A stretch of 64,000 nt of DNA from assembly GCA_042408875.1 (NCBI GenBank), contig JBHOQS010000006.1, positions 1 to 64,000 of the forward strand. Direction: 5' to 3'. Made by a program: the position numbers and the translations under genes. Within the stretch, counting starts at the first letter, position 1. Each line of letters opens with the position of its first letter. The notes under the pieces were generated by a model. The model saw only the letters and a program-made list of their open reading frames with translations. It searched no databases and was not told where the DNA came from. This document shows, piece after piece, positions 8,946 through 17,204 of this stretch. Origin of the DNA: JBHOQS01 sp042408875 (lineage in GTDB: Bacteria; Chloroflexota; UBA11872; JBHOQS01).

Positions 8946-10022
8946 ATGCCTGCCAGCGCCGCACGGTCGCGCGCGGCCGTCTTCCGCGGTACTGAGCGTG
9001 CCTTTGATATCCGCGAGTTCGCTGTGCCGGAGCCCGCGCCCGGCACCATACTTCTCCGGATGGAGCTCTGTGGGATCTGCGGCACCGACGTCCACTATTA
9101 TCAGGAGGGGCTGCGCGCGCCAACGATCCTGGGGCATGAGAACGCCGGCATCATCATCGCGCTAGGTGATGGTGTGGAGACTGACAGTCTGGGCCGGCCA
9201 GTGCGCGTGGGAGACCGCGTGGTGGTGCAGCCGGGCGCGCGCGGCGGTGCCTATGGCCTGCGCCCTCTGCCAGAGCGGGATCCGCGGCTGACCGGCGGCC
9301 TAGCCGAGTATCTGTACCTTAATCTGCCGGACACGCGCTTCTTCAAGACTGACCTGCCGGCGGAGATCGCGGTGTTGCTGGAGCCCTTCACTGTTGCGAT
9401 CCATGCCGTCGAACGGAGCCGCATCCGCCTGGGGGACACGGTGGTCATCCAAGGCTCTGGGGCCATCGGCCTGATGTGCCTCATTGCCGCGCGATTCTCT
9501 GGCGCCACGAAGACGATCGTCGTCGGCGGCCCAGCCGGCCGGCTGGAGCTGGCGCGGCGGCTGGGGGCAGACGTAGTGATGAACATCTACGAGGAGCGCG
9601 ACCCGGCGGCACGGCGCGCGCAGATCCTTGCTGAGACGCCGAACCGGAGCGGAGCTGACGTGGTAATGGAATGCGCGGGCGTTCCCGCTGCCATTATCGA
9701 GGGCATCGATGTGCTCCGGCGCGGCGGCATGTTCTGCGAGCTCGGCCACTTCGTAGACGTGGGGGACATGACGCTCAATCCCAACCGCCACATGGTCTGG
9801 AAGGACTTGAACCTGGTGGCGCCGTTCGGCTCGCGCACCGAGCACTTTGTGCGTGGCCTGCCCATCATGGAGAAGCATCCGGAACTCTTCCAGGGCATGG
9901 TCTCGCACCGGCTGCCGCTCTCACGGGTGCAGGAGGCGTTCGACGCGCTCTCCGGCCGCTACCATCTGGATGGACGCGACGCCATCAAGATAGCCATCGA
10001 GCCCTGGCAGGATCGGAGCTAA
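8946..10022 (+). CDS. Zinc-dependent medium-chain alcohol/polyol dehydrogenase
   Basis: A 358-residue MDR-superfamily dehydrogenase. The catalytic zinc site shows as CGICGTDVHYY (around residues 43-53) and GHEN (63-66). The NAD-binding turn is GSGAIGLM, followed by GADVVMECAG. Unlike most polyol or threonine dehydrogenases, the structural-zinc lobe with four clustered Cys is absent: DRVVVQPGARGGAYGLRP runs directly to GGLAEYLYL. The ribosome binding site GGGAGG lies 7 bases before ATG. It is convergent with an epimerase-like gene (22-base gap). A sugar or polyol substrate is possible but not shown. Confidence 0.88.
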   Translation: MPASAARSRAAVFRGTERAFDIREFAVPEPAPGTILLRMELCGICGTDVHYYQEGLRAPTILGHENAGIIIALGDGVETDSLGRPVRVGDRVVVQPGARGGAYGLRPLPERDPRLTGGLAEYLYLNLPDTRFFKTDLPAEIAVLLEPFTVAIHAVERSRIRLGDTVVIQGSGAIGLMCLIAARFSGATKTIVVGGPAGRLELARRLGADVVMNIYEERDPAARRAQILAETPNRSGADVVMECAGVPAAIIEGIDVLRRGGMFCELGHFVDVGDMTLNPNRHMVWKDLNLVAPFGSRTEHFVRGLPIMEKHPELFQGMVSHRLPLSRVQEAFDALSGRYHLDGRDAIKIAIEPWQDRS

Positions 10023-10044
10023 GGAGAATACTGCTCTGGCCTGT

Positions 10045-10908
10045 TCACCTCATCGGTCCCGTTGTCTGGAGACGCCAGGAGTATTTGGGAGCATAGCCCA
10101 GCAGGCGCCGCGCGCGCTCGATGCTGTATGCCGGTGTGGTGCCGTCCAGGGGCCAGGCCTTGCCTTCGGTGCCAGGATAGAAGCGAGGGATGAGCACCCG
10201 CAGCGGCTCGGTGGCCAGGGTGTCTGCGGCGCCGATATTGAACGGATGGTTGCCAGGCCCTAGCGCGTCCAGCTTCTCGATGGCTAGCGCTATTGCCTGA
10301 GCGACGTCCCTGGAATCCACGTATGACCACAGCCCACCCCGGCCGCGGTCGTGGCGTGGCTGGCCCCGCTCGGCGTACTCATCGGGCCCGACCACCAGCG
10401 CCAGGCGCAGCGAGGCCACGTGCAGCCCCTCCCGCCGGGCAGCCAGGGTGAAGATCTCTTCACCCACCCACTTGGAGAGCGCGTAGGCGTCGCGCGGCCG
10501 CTTGGGGTAGTTCTCATCGGCCGGCAGGTACGGCAGCGCCCGCTCCTCGGGCGAAGCGCCAAAGAAACCGTACACCGTGATGCTGCTCGCATAGACGATG
10601 CGCGGGATGGCCAGCGCAGCAGCGGCCTCGGCCACAGTGATGCAGCCGCCGACGTTATTGGTAAAGACGCGGGCGGCCGAGTGATGCGCCAGGCTGGGAT
10701 ACGCTGCGAGGTGCACGAGGGCGTCCGCGCCGCGGCACGCCGAGTACACCTCACCCGCGTCGGTCACACTGGCCAGCACCACGCGTGCTACCCCAGGCAC
10801 CGGCGGCGCCACAAGATCAAACGCCACGACCTGATGGCCACGGCCGGCCAGCTCAGCCAGCGTGGCGCGGCCGACCCGACCCGCCGCGCCAGTGACAACG
10901 ATCCTCAC
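10045..10908 (-). CDS. NAD-dependent epimerase/dehydratase family protein
   Basis: A 287-residue extended SDR. TGAAGRVG at residues 6-13 binds NAD(P), FDLVAPP follows beta-2, and DALVHLAAYPS is the usual beta-4 motif. The catalytic set is YASSITVYG and YALSKWVGEE (YxxxK), with LRLALVVGP after it. The C-terminal third carries the substrate lobe (PFNIGAADTL). The pattern is close to nucleotide-sugar epimerases and uronate dehydrogenases; the exact activity is not resolved. It is transcribed towards the zinc dehydrogenase. Confidence 0.88.
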   Translation of the reverse strand: MRIVVTGAAGRVGRATLAELAGRGHQVVAFDLVAPPVPGVARVVLASVTDAGEVYSACRGADALVHLAAYPSLAHHSAARVFTNNVGGCITVAEAAAALAIPRIVYASSITVYGFFGASPEERALPYLPADENYPKRPRDAYALSKWVGEEIFTLAARREGLHVASLRLALVVGPDEYAERGQPRHDRGRGGLWSYVDSRDVAQAIALAIEKLDALGPGNHPFNIGAADTLATEPLRVLIPRFYPGTEGKAWPLDGTTPAYSIERARRLLGYAPKYSWRLQTTGPMR

Positions 10909-10995
10909 CGTCCAGCCCTCCTCTCCTTGTCCTTGTCCAGCGGTGGGGCTCGCCAGCTCTCGGGCACGATCCCACCAGCGCAGCTATCGAGCGGC

Positions 10996-13356
10996 TCAAC
11001 TGTGTGAACCAGAGGGTGGGAGTGCCTCATCAGGCCGGACGAGCCGGCGTACCAGGTCTTGCAGCGCCTGAGCGCGGAACGGCTTCTCCAGGATACTATC
11101 CACTCCCCGCGACGCGAGCTCAGTTTCACTTACCTCGAGGCTCCAGCCCGTCGCCAGCACGACGGGAATGCGCGGGTCGAGCTGTTTGATCACCTGCGCG
11201 ACCCACCAGCCATTCCGCTCTGGCATACTGAGGTCAGTGATGACGAGGTCAATGCGGTCCCCGGAGGTGTGTGTCCGAGCCGCTTCCGCCACAGCTTCCT
11301 CTGCGCTGGTATAGGCGAGAACACGGTGGCCGGCAGCCGTCAGGCTCTGGGTGGCGAACTCTACGAAGCCCGGCTCATCGTCAATCACGACGATGCGGGC
11401 CGCGAGCGCCTTCGCGCCTGGATCGTCTGAGCGGCTCTCCGCCTCGGGGACGGGGATTGCCAGGCCGGGTAGCGTGATCGTAAACGTGGCGCCCTGGCCA
11501 AGGCCGGCGCTGTACGCCTTGATCGTGCCGCCGTGGCGGGTGATAATGCCGTAGCTCACGGCCAGCCCAAGGCCCGTTCCCTGGCGCTTGGTGGTAAAGA
11601 AGGGTTCGAAGAGTCGGCGCAGGGTTGCAGCGTCCATGCCGGAGCCGGTGTCACGCACCTGCAGACGCACCAGCGGCGCCCTGGCCGGCCCGAGCTGCTC
11701 GCCCGTAATCTCAATGATGCCGCCCTGCGGTATGGCCTCAAGGGCGTTCAGCAAGAGATTGGCGATGGCTTCGCGTAGCTCAGCAGCGTTGCCAGCGACG
11801 GGCAGGGCTAACATCTGTCCTCCAACAGATCGGCGCGGCTCGGGCAGCTGGAGCATAAACTCCACGCGAACACCGGACGCCTCGGCCTCGTCTTTCCAGC
11901 GCGGGCGCGTCAGCTCAACTGCTTCACGCACCACTCCGGCAAGGTCAACCGGATCGGTAGCAGAGGCGTCGCGGCGCACGCGGCTGAACTCCTGCATACG
12001 GCGGATCACCTGGCTGCCATCACTGACCGTCTGGACGATCGTCTCGAGCAGGGTCGCGACCTGAGAGAGATTGGGAGGGGAGCTCTGCAGGTGCAGCAGC
12101 GCGACCTCGGCGTGCCCCATGATGTGCGCCAGCAGATTATTGAGCTGGTGGGCGGCGCCCGACGCCATTTGGCCCAGCACACGCAGGCGTTCAGCCTGGC
12201 TCTGCCGCTGCTCCTCTTCCCGGCGCGCTGTCACGTCTCGCACGACGTAGTGCCGCCCCACGACCCGGCCTTCAGAGAAGATATTGGCGCCGTGCACCTC
12301 GACCTCAAGGACGCTCCCATCCCGTCGGCGCAGATGTACGAGGTCAATCGCCGGTACAGGCTCGCCGGCCAGGGCGCGTTCCAGCTGCCGTCGTGCCGCC
12401 GCGTGCTCATGCTCATCCAGAAGCACTTCGATGGGCTGTCCCACTAGCTCCTCGGGACGGTAGCCCAGCATCTGCTGGGCCTGCGCGCTGATGAAGCCGA
12501 TGCGCAGGGTGCGATCAACCGTGACCAACATGTCCTGCGCCGGGTCGACCAGCGAGCGGTACTGCTCTAGCGCCGCGCGGAGGTCGAGGATCATCGTCCG
12601 CAGCCGTTGCACCTCGGCGATCAAGCGGCGTTCGCGAAGCTGTGCCGCGCCGGCTTGGTACCGCAGCCATGCTCGTTCCAGCACCGGCGCCGCCTGCTCG
12701 GCTAGCTCCTCCAGATGGCGCACGTGCTCAACAGTAAAATGGTCTGTCTGCACGCTCTCGGCGTTGAGCACGCCGATCAGGTGACCGGCCCGCAGCAGCG
12801 GCACGTGGAGGGTGGCCTGGACGTGCCGTTCAACCAGCGCTGGGTGCACCGACGCGCCGCCGGGAGGAAGCCGGTTTCGGATGATCGGACGAGGATCACG
12901 GCACAGCTGCTCGGTCGTGCCGCCGCGGAACGGTGGCCGAGCCCGTTGAGCCAGCCACACGGTGCCATCCGGGCCGCGGCGAGCCGCCAGCGCGATCCAG
13001 CGTTGGTCGGGCGATTGCTGCTCGTTCGGTTGTTGTTCGCTTAACAGATGCAGCGACGCAGACTGGGTCTGGGTCAGGTGGCAGGTGCGCGCGAGCAGCC
13101 ACTCAAGCAGGTCATTGAAAGACGCATCTGCCTGGAAGCGGGCCAGCGCGGCCTGCATATCTGCCGACGTCGAGAAGTGCTCCAATGCGGTGTCACCCTG
13201 GCTTTCTAACAGGCGTGGCATTCCCTGCCGCGCTGCTGGCGTCTCAATCCTTCCGGACGCGTAAACCTGGAGCGAGGTGTATCTCCATATCTCCATAAGA
13301 AGAGTATCCTGCGGCGTGCCGTCTGCCTGTGCTAGAGGTAGGATAGCATAGTTCAT
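10996..13356 (-). CDS. Hybrid sensor histidine kinase (GAF-PAS-HK-receiver)
   Basis: About 786 residues. Order: a GAF domain (residues ~80-230, with HVPLLRAGHLIGVLNAES), a short coiled coil, a PAS domain (~265-385, ISAQAQQMLGYRPEELVGQP), a HisKA/HATPase core and a C-terminal receiver (~665-785). The phosphoacceptor is the His in GAAHQLNNLLAHIMGH. N box is NLLLNALEAIP, G1 DTGSGMD, then FFTTKRQGTGLGLAVSYGI. The receiver has DDEPGF, phospho-Asp in ITDLSMPERNG and the Lys in EKPFRA. No membrane helix, so it senses a cytosolic signal. The start is unclear: TTG 13365, ATG 13356, or an ATG 60 bases further in after an AGGA. Confidence 0.93.
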   Translation of the reverse strand: MNYAILPLAQADGTPQDTLLMEIWRYTSLQVYASGRIETPAARQGMPRLLESQGDTALEHFSTSADMQAALARFQADASFNDLLEWLLARTCHLTQTQSASLHLLSEQQPNEQQSPDQRWIALAARRGPDGTVWLAQRARPPFRGGTTEQLCRDPRPIIRNRLPPGGASVHPALVERHVQATLHVPLLRAGHLIGVLNAESVQTDHFTVEHVRHLEELAEQAAPVLERAWLRYQAGAAQLRERRLIAEVQRLRTMILDLRAALEQYRSLVDPAQDMLVTVDRTLRIGFISAQAQQMLGYRPEELVGQPIEVLLDEHEHAAARRQLERALAGEPVPAIDLVHLRRRDGSVLEVEVHGANIFSEGRVVGRHYVVRDVTARREEEQRQSQAERLRVLGQMASGAAHQLNNLLAHIMGHAEVALLHLQSSPPNLSQVATLLETIVQTVSDGSQVIRRMQEFSRVRRDASATDPVDLAGVVREAVELTRPRWKDEAEASGVRVEFMLQLPEPRRSVGGQMLALPVAGNAAELREAIANLLLNALEAIPQGGIIEITGEQLGPARAPLVRLQVRDTGSGMDAATLRRLFEPFFTTKRQGTGLGLAVSYGIITRHGGTIKAYSAGLGQGATFTITLPGLAIPVPEAESRSDDPGAKALAARIVVIDDEPGFVEFATQSLTAAGHRVLAYTSAEEAVAEAARTHTSGDRIDLVITDLSMPERNGWWVAQVIKQLDPRIPVVLATGWSLEVSETELASRGVDSILEKPFRAQALQDLVRRLVRPDEALPPSGSHS

Positions 13357-13494
13357 GCGTATCAACGTACTAGAATTCAGACAACGAACTTCTTTAGCAT
13401 ACGCTTAAGGCACTTGCTATACTGTGAACAGGCGACCACCTACGGCAAATCCGGGCTGGTCAGGAGGGGCGGGCTGTGCCACAGTGGGCGCCTG

Positions 13495-13537
13495 GTACAT
13501 CTATTCATCTTTTTTGTACATCTAAATGTACAAAAAA
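13495..13537. promoter_or_regulatory. Operator-like inverted repeat upstream of solute-binding protein
   Basis: TTTTTTGTACAT (13510-13521) and ATGTACAAAAAA (13526-13537) form perfect 12-base arms around CTAA. The half GTACATCTA is also repeated directly at 13495-13503 and 13516-13524. This AT-rich block sits 90-130 bases before the solute-binding protein start in the divergent gap 13366-13626. It could be a regulator site or, on either strand, a hairpin with U-tract. The rest of the gap holds an AT-rich leader (TTATTTAATTTCC, AATTTTAAATTTTAC) and GGGGAGGTGAAGG as ribosome binding site. Confidence 0.5.
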
Positions 13538-13626
13538 ATAGAGATCTCTGTGTAGAAATACGCGGGGAGCTTATTTAATTTCCAGAATTTTAAATTTTAC
13601 AGAGATAGAGATGGGGAGGTGAAGGT

Positions 13627-14967
13627 ATGCTTCGTCGGGCGTTTCTCCAAGGGGCATCGGCGTGGGCCGGCATCGGCGCTGTGGGCACTGTCCTGGCCGC
13701 CTGTACGCCGCGGCAGCAGGCCGGCCAAGACACAAGCATCCCGCTCACAGGCAAGCAGGTGACCGTGCGCTTCCCGTCCGACACGGCCGCCGACTATGAC
13801 CAGAAGTTTAATGAGATGGTGATCCAACACGTCCAGGCGAAATACCCCTTCATCAAGCTCGAGCTCGACGGGGACTGGAGCGCCTTGAGCTGGCAGCAGC
13901 GGCATGAGAAGTACGTGGCCATGACTATGGCCGGCACGGCGCCGGAGATCATGTGGCTCTGCTGCACGTTCATCCGGCCGTTCATGGAGCGCGGCATGGC
14001 CCTCGACTTGGACCCCTACATCAAGAAGAGCATGAAGTCCGAGGACTTGGCCGACTTCTACCCCGGCCCGCTCGAGGGGATGAAGGTCGAAGGCAAGCAG
14101 ATGGGCCTGCCAACGTACATCAATACAAACATCATGTACGTCAACCGCGACCATCTCAACGAGGCTGGGCTGCCGTATCCCGACGACAACTGGGATCACA
14201 ACAAATTCCTCGACTATGCGCGCCGGCTGACGCGGCGGCAGGGCCAGCAGGTAGAGCGCTGGGGCTTCGACATGCCATTTGCCAGCATCGACCGCCTGTG
14301 CTCCTGGATCTGGTCTATGGGCGGTGAGCTGCATGACCCCAAGGATGTGACCCGGTTCCTGTTCGACTCGCCCAAGACGATCGAGGCTGTCACGTTCATG
14401 CACGACCTTATCTGGAAGCACGGTGTCTCGCCAGCGAACAACGACCAGCGCTGGGGTATGGGCGCTGAGGACACGTTCATCAACGGCAAGCTTGCCCTGC
14501 ACATGTCTGCGACGGGCAATGCGGCGAACATTAGCGCCAAAGCTACGGCGGTCAACTGGGACTTCGCGCCGCTGGTAAAAGGCCCGGGCGGCTATGGCGC
14601 GCGGATCTCTATGGATGGGTACATGATCGCCAGGGATACAAAGATCCCCGGAGAGACCTGGCTGGTGGTGCAGGAGCTGACCTCCACGCAGGTCAATATC
14701 TGGCGCGCGGAGATCGCCCGGCGGCAGCCCCCCCGGAAGTCGGCCGCCCCAGCCTGGGAGAAAGTCTATCCGGGCAAGCAGGCGCGCTGGGGCCGCATCT
14801 TGAATGAGACGGGCCGCCCGGACCCGCGGGCCTTCTGGAAAAACGCCGATGAGGTGGGCGAAATTGTATCACGCCACCTCCAGGCAACGTTGCTGCGCAA
14901 CGAATATGGCCCGGCGGAGGCCATGCGCCGCCTGGTGGCAGACGTGAACGCCTATTACCGAAAGTGA
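13627..14967 (+). CDS. Extracellular solute-binding protein (ABC sugar type), Tat lipoprotein
   Basis: A 446-residue family-1 type solute-binding protein. The N-terminus has RRAFLQG (twin-arginine motif), a hydrophobic stretch and a lipobox LAAC before TPRQQAGQ, so it is probably a Tat-exported lipoprotein. Family features include VTVRFPSDT, GTAPEIMWL, GLPTYINTNIMYVNRDHLNEAGLPYPDDNW, FINGKLALHMSATGN and a Trp-rich C-terminal lobe. The ribosome binding site GGGGAGG is well placed. No permease or ATPase gene lies next to it; the convergent next gene is an efflux adaptor. It therefore needs a transporter encoded elsewhere. Ligand: probably an oligosaccharide, not proven. Confidence 0.92.
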   Translation: MLRRAFLQGASAWAGIGAVGTVLAACTPRQQAGQDTSIPLTGKQVTVRFPSDTAADYDQKFNEMVIQHVQAKYPFIKLELDGDWSALSWQQRHEKYVAMTMAGTAPEIMWLCCTFIRPFMERGMALDLDPYIKKSMKSEDLADFYPGPLEGMKVEGKQMGLPTYINTNIMYVNRDHLNEAGLPYPDDNWDHNKFLDYARRLTRRQGQQVERWGFDMPFASIDRLCSWIWSMGGELHDPKDVTRFLFDSPKTIEAVTFMHDLIWKHGVSPANNDQRWGMGAEDTFINGKLALHMSATGNAANISAKATAVNWDFAPLVKGPGGYGARISMDGYMIARDTKIPGETWLVVQELTSTQVNIWRAEIARRQPPRKSAAPAWEKVYPGKQARWGRILNETGRPDPRAFWKNADEVGEIVSRHLQATLLRNEYGPAEAMRRLVADVNAYYRK

Positions 14968-14983
14968 GGGCAAGCGCCCTCAC

Positions 14984-15018
14984 CCCGACCCCTCCCCCAC
15001 AGCGGGGGAGGGGTCGGG
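14984..15018. terminator. Bidirectional terminator hairpin between convergent genes
   Basis: A perfect 15-base-pair stem, C/G-rich (14984-14998 with 15004-15018) around a 5-base loop, in the 60 bases between the stops of the solute-binding protein (14967) and the efflux adaptor (15028). It has no U-tract on either side. The composition is that of a common intergenic repeat hairpin, so it may be one copy of a dispersed element. Confidence 0.6.
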
Positions 15019-15027
15019 ATGGGGCCT

Positions 15028-17157
15028 CTACTGCTGGTCGCTCGTAGCGACCGCGATAGCCTCGCCATCTTTCAGGCTCTCCTGGCCCACCACGACTACC
15101 TGCTCGCCGGGCTGGACGCCACTGAGGACCTCGACGAGCCGGTCACCGACCAGGCCGATCTGTACCGCGCGCATCTGCGCGGTCCCGCCGCTCACGACAA
15201 AGACATATTGTCCACCATTTCGGCGCACGACTGCCTCACGTGGTACGACGAGGGCGTGCTGGCGCTGTTCGGTGGTGATACTGGCCTGGACAAACATGCC
15301 AGGCCTGAGTACCCCGCCGGTATCATCCGGCGCAATACGCACGATGAACGAGCGGCTGCGCGCATCGCCCGCCGGGAAGACGGTCAGCACCCGCCCGGTG
15401 AACTGTTGGCCGGGCAGGGCCGGCACCGTCAGAACTACCTGTTGGCCTGGCTGGACCAGCGCGATTTTGGCCTCCTCGACGTTGATTGCCAGTTCAAGCT
15501 CGGGGGAGATCAGCGTCACGATCGGGGTCGTGGGCCCGACTGTGCTGCCGACCGAGACATGTCGCTGCGCCACGATGCCATCGATCGGGGCGTAGATGAA
15601 CGCCTCGGCCTGTGCCGCTTTGGCAGCGGCCAGGCCGGCCCGAGCCTGCTCGACCGCGGCCATCGCCTGGCGCAGGTCTTCTGTCGTGTAGGGGTTGGAC
15701 TGGAGCGCCGCAGCCGCCTCCGCCTGCCTCACCGCTGCGGCAACCTGCTCTGCCTGCGCCTGCGCTGCCAGGGCCTGCTGCTCGGCCGCACGGGCCTGGG
15801 CTTCGGCAGCCTGCGCCTGATACTCGGCTGCCTGGATGTCTGCCTCGGCCGGGTTCTTCGCCTGCTGAAGCTGGAGCTCTGCCTGTCTCACCCGTTCCTC
15901 GGCCATGCGCACGGCGAACTCGATCTGCTTCTTCGCCTGGTCGAGCTGCACCTGCGCCGTCTGCACGCCGAGCTGTGCCCGTTCGATGGCGTTCTGGTCT
16001 GGGGTCTTGAGCAGGTTGAGGTTTGCCTGCGCCTGCTCCACAGCAAGCTGCGCCTGCCGGAGCGTCCAGGGGTCCGGACCGCCTTTGAGGTTCGCCAGTG
16101 CCAGCTCTGCCTGCTGGAGCGTGATGCGCGCCTGGGCAAGCTGCAGCTCGAGCGTGTATTCGGCCGCCTTCGCCTGAGGGAGCACCTGCGTGTCGTAGTA
16201 CTCTTTCGTGCCCGGCACGAGCGCGCTCCCCTCCGGGGCAGCGTTGCGCTGGTCCTGGAGCTTCTGGTTGGCTACCTTCCGCTCGTTCAGTTGCTTCTCC
16301 AGCGAGAGCACCGCCTGCCGAGCACTGTCCACATTCAGTTCGGCAGATTTCACCGCGTTGGGGAGCGGCGTCCCGTCGGTGAGTCGCGCCAGGGCTGTTT
16401 TTGCCTGGTCCAGCCCGGCCTGAGCAGCCTGCACTTGCTCCGGGCGCGGGCCCTGCTGGGCCTGCTTGAGGCCCAGGCGGGCGTTCTCCACGCCCAGCTC
16501 GGCCAGGCGGATCTGTTCCTGTGAGGACCGCGCCTGCTCCAGGCCGATCTTGGCCGTCTCGAGCAGCGACTCCAGGTTAGCGATGACTTCCTCGCGCGGG
16601 CCGGCCTTGACCTGCTCGGCGCGCACGCGAGCGGCGGCGGCATTGGCCCGCGCCGCTTCCTGCTGGGCGCGCACAGCTTCTTGCTGCGCCTGCGCGGCAG
16701 CCTGCTGGGCCTTCGCCATCTCCACCTGCGCCTGCGCCGCAGCGATCTGCTCCGGACGGGCGCCACGCTGCAAGGCAGCCAGGCGCGCCTGCGCTGCCGA
16801 CAGGGCAGCCTCTGCCTGCTGCACCTGCGCGTCGATCGCCAGGTGGTCGAGCTCGGCGATCAAGTCACCGGCCTTCACCTCACTCCCCACATCGACCAGC
16901 AGGCGCGTCACCCGCCCACCGGTCTTGGGAACCAGGGCGACCTGGGTCTTGGGCTCGGCCGTACCCGTATACGTGAGGCTGGCGCTTAGGTCGGCCAGCC
17001 TGGCCTCAGCCACGCTGACGGTCGCCGGTGGCGCAGCGGGCTTCTGCTGCTGCTGCCGGGGTTGCTCCGGCTGAAGGCGGCAGGCTGGAAGCAGCAGCAC
17101 AGCCAGGGCCACGCCAGCAGCCGCCAGTCCGGCGACCTTGCTGGGCAAGCGCTTCAT
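15028..17157 (-). CDS. RND efflux periplasmic-type adaptor (HlyD/MFP family), lipoprotein
   Basis: A 709-residue membrane fusion protein, far longer than the usual 350-450. A signal peptide with lipobox LLPAC anchors it by lipid. A first lipoyl half (GGRVTRLLVDVGSEVKAGDLIAELD) is followed by about 400 residues of Ala/Gln/Glu-rich coiled coil (AAAQAQVEMAKAQQ type), then the second half (IYAPIDGIVAQRHVSVGSTV), a beta-barrel (VLRPGMFVQASI) and a membrane-proximal domain. It links the RND pump encoded just upstream (47-base gap) to the exterior. No TolC-like gene is present. The ribosome binding site is AGGAGG. Confidence 0.93.
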   Translation of the reverse strand: MKRLPSKVAGLAAAGVALAVLLLPACRLQPEQPRQQQQKPAAPPATVSVAEARLADLSASLTYTGTAEPKTQVALVPKTGGRVTRLLVDVGSEVKAGDLIAELDHLAIDAQVQQAEAALSAAQARLAALQRGARPEQIAAAQAQVEMAKAQQAAAQAQQEAVRAQQEAARANAAAARVRAEQVKAGPREEVIANLESLLETAKIGLEQARSSQEQIRLAELGVENARLGLKQAQQGPRPEQVQAAQAGLDQAKTALARLTDGTPLPNAVKSAELNVDSARQAVLSLEKQLNERKVANQKLQDQRNAAPEGSALVPGTKEYYDTQVLPQAKAAEYTLELQLAQARITLQQAELALANLKGGPDPWTLRQAQLAVEQAQANLNLLKTPDQNAIERAQLGVQTAQVQLDQAKKQIEFAVRMAEERVRQAELQLQQAKNPAEADIQAAEYQAQAAEAQARAAEQQALAAQAQAEQVAAAVRQAEAAAALQSNPYTTEDLRQAMAAVEQARAGLAAAKAAQAEAFIYAPIDGIVAQRHVSVGSTVGPTTPIVTLISPELELAINVEEAKIALVQPGQQVVLTVPALPGQQFTGRVLTVFPAGDARSRSFIVRIAPDDTGGVLRPGMFVQASITTEQRQHALVVPREAVVRRNGGQYVFVVSGGTAQMRAVQIGLVGDRLVEVLSGVQPGEQVVVVGQESLKDGEAIAVATSDQQ

Positions 17158-17204
17158 AGGTGAGTGCCTCCTGTTCTTGGTTCGCGATTTCTCAGCGTCT
17201 CACA

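Noticed and set aside
14984..15018. CRISPR or dispersed mobile repeat
   Set aside because: Only one copy in the window, located exactly between convergent stops; terminator is the simpler reading.
15019..16524. 501-codon open frame on the plus strand
   Set aside because: It is antisense to the coiled-coil adaptor; the open reading comes from the Ala/Gln-rich repeat codons on the other strand. No ribosome binding site or domain.
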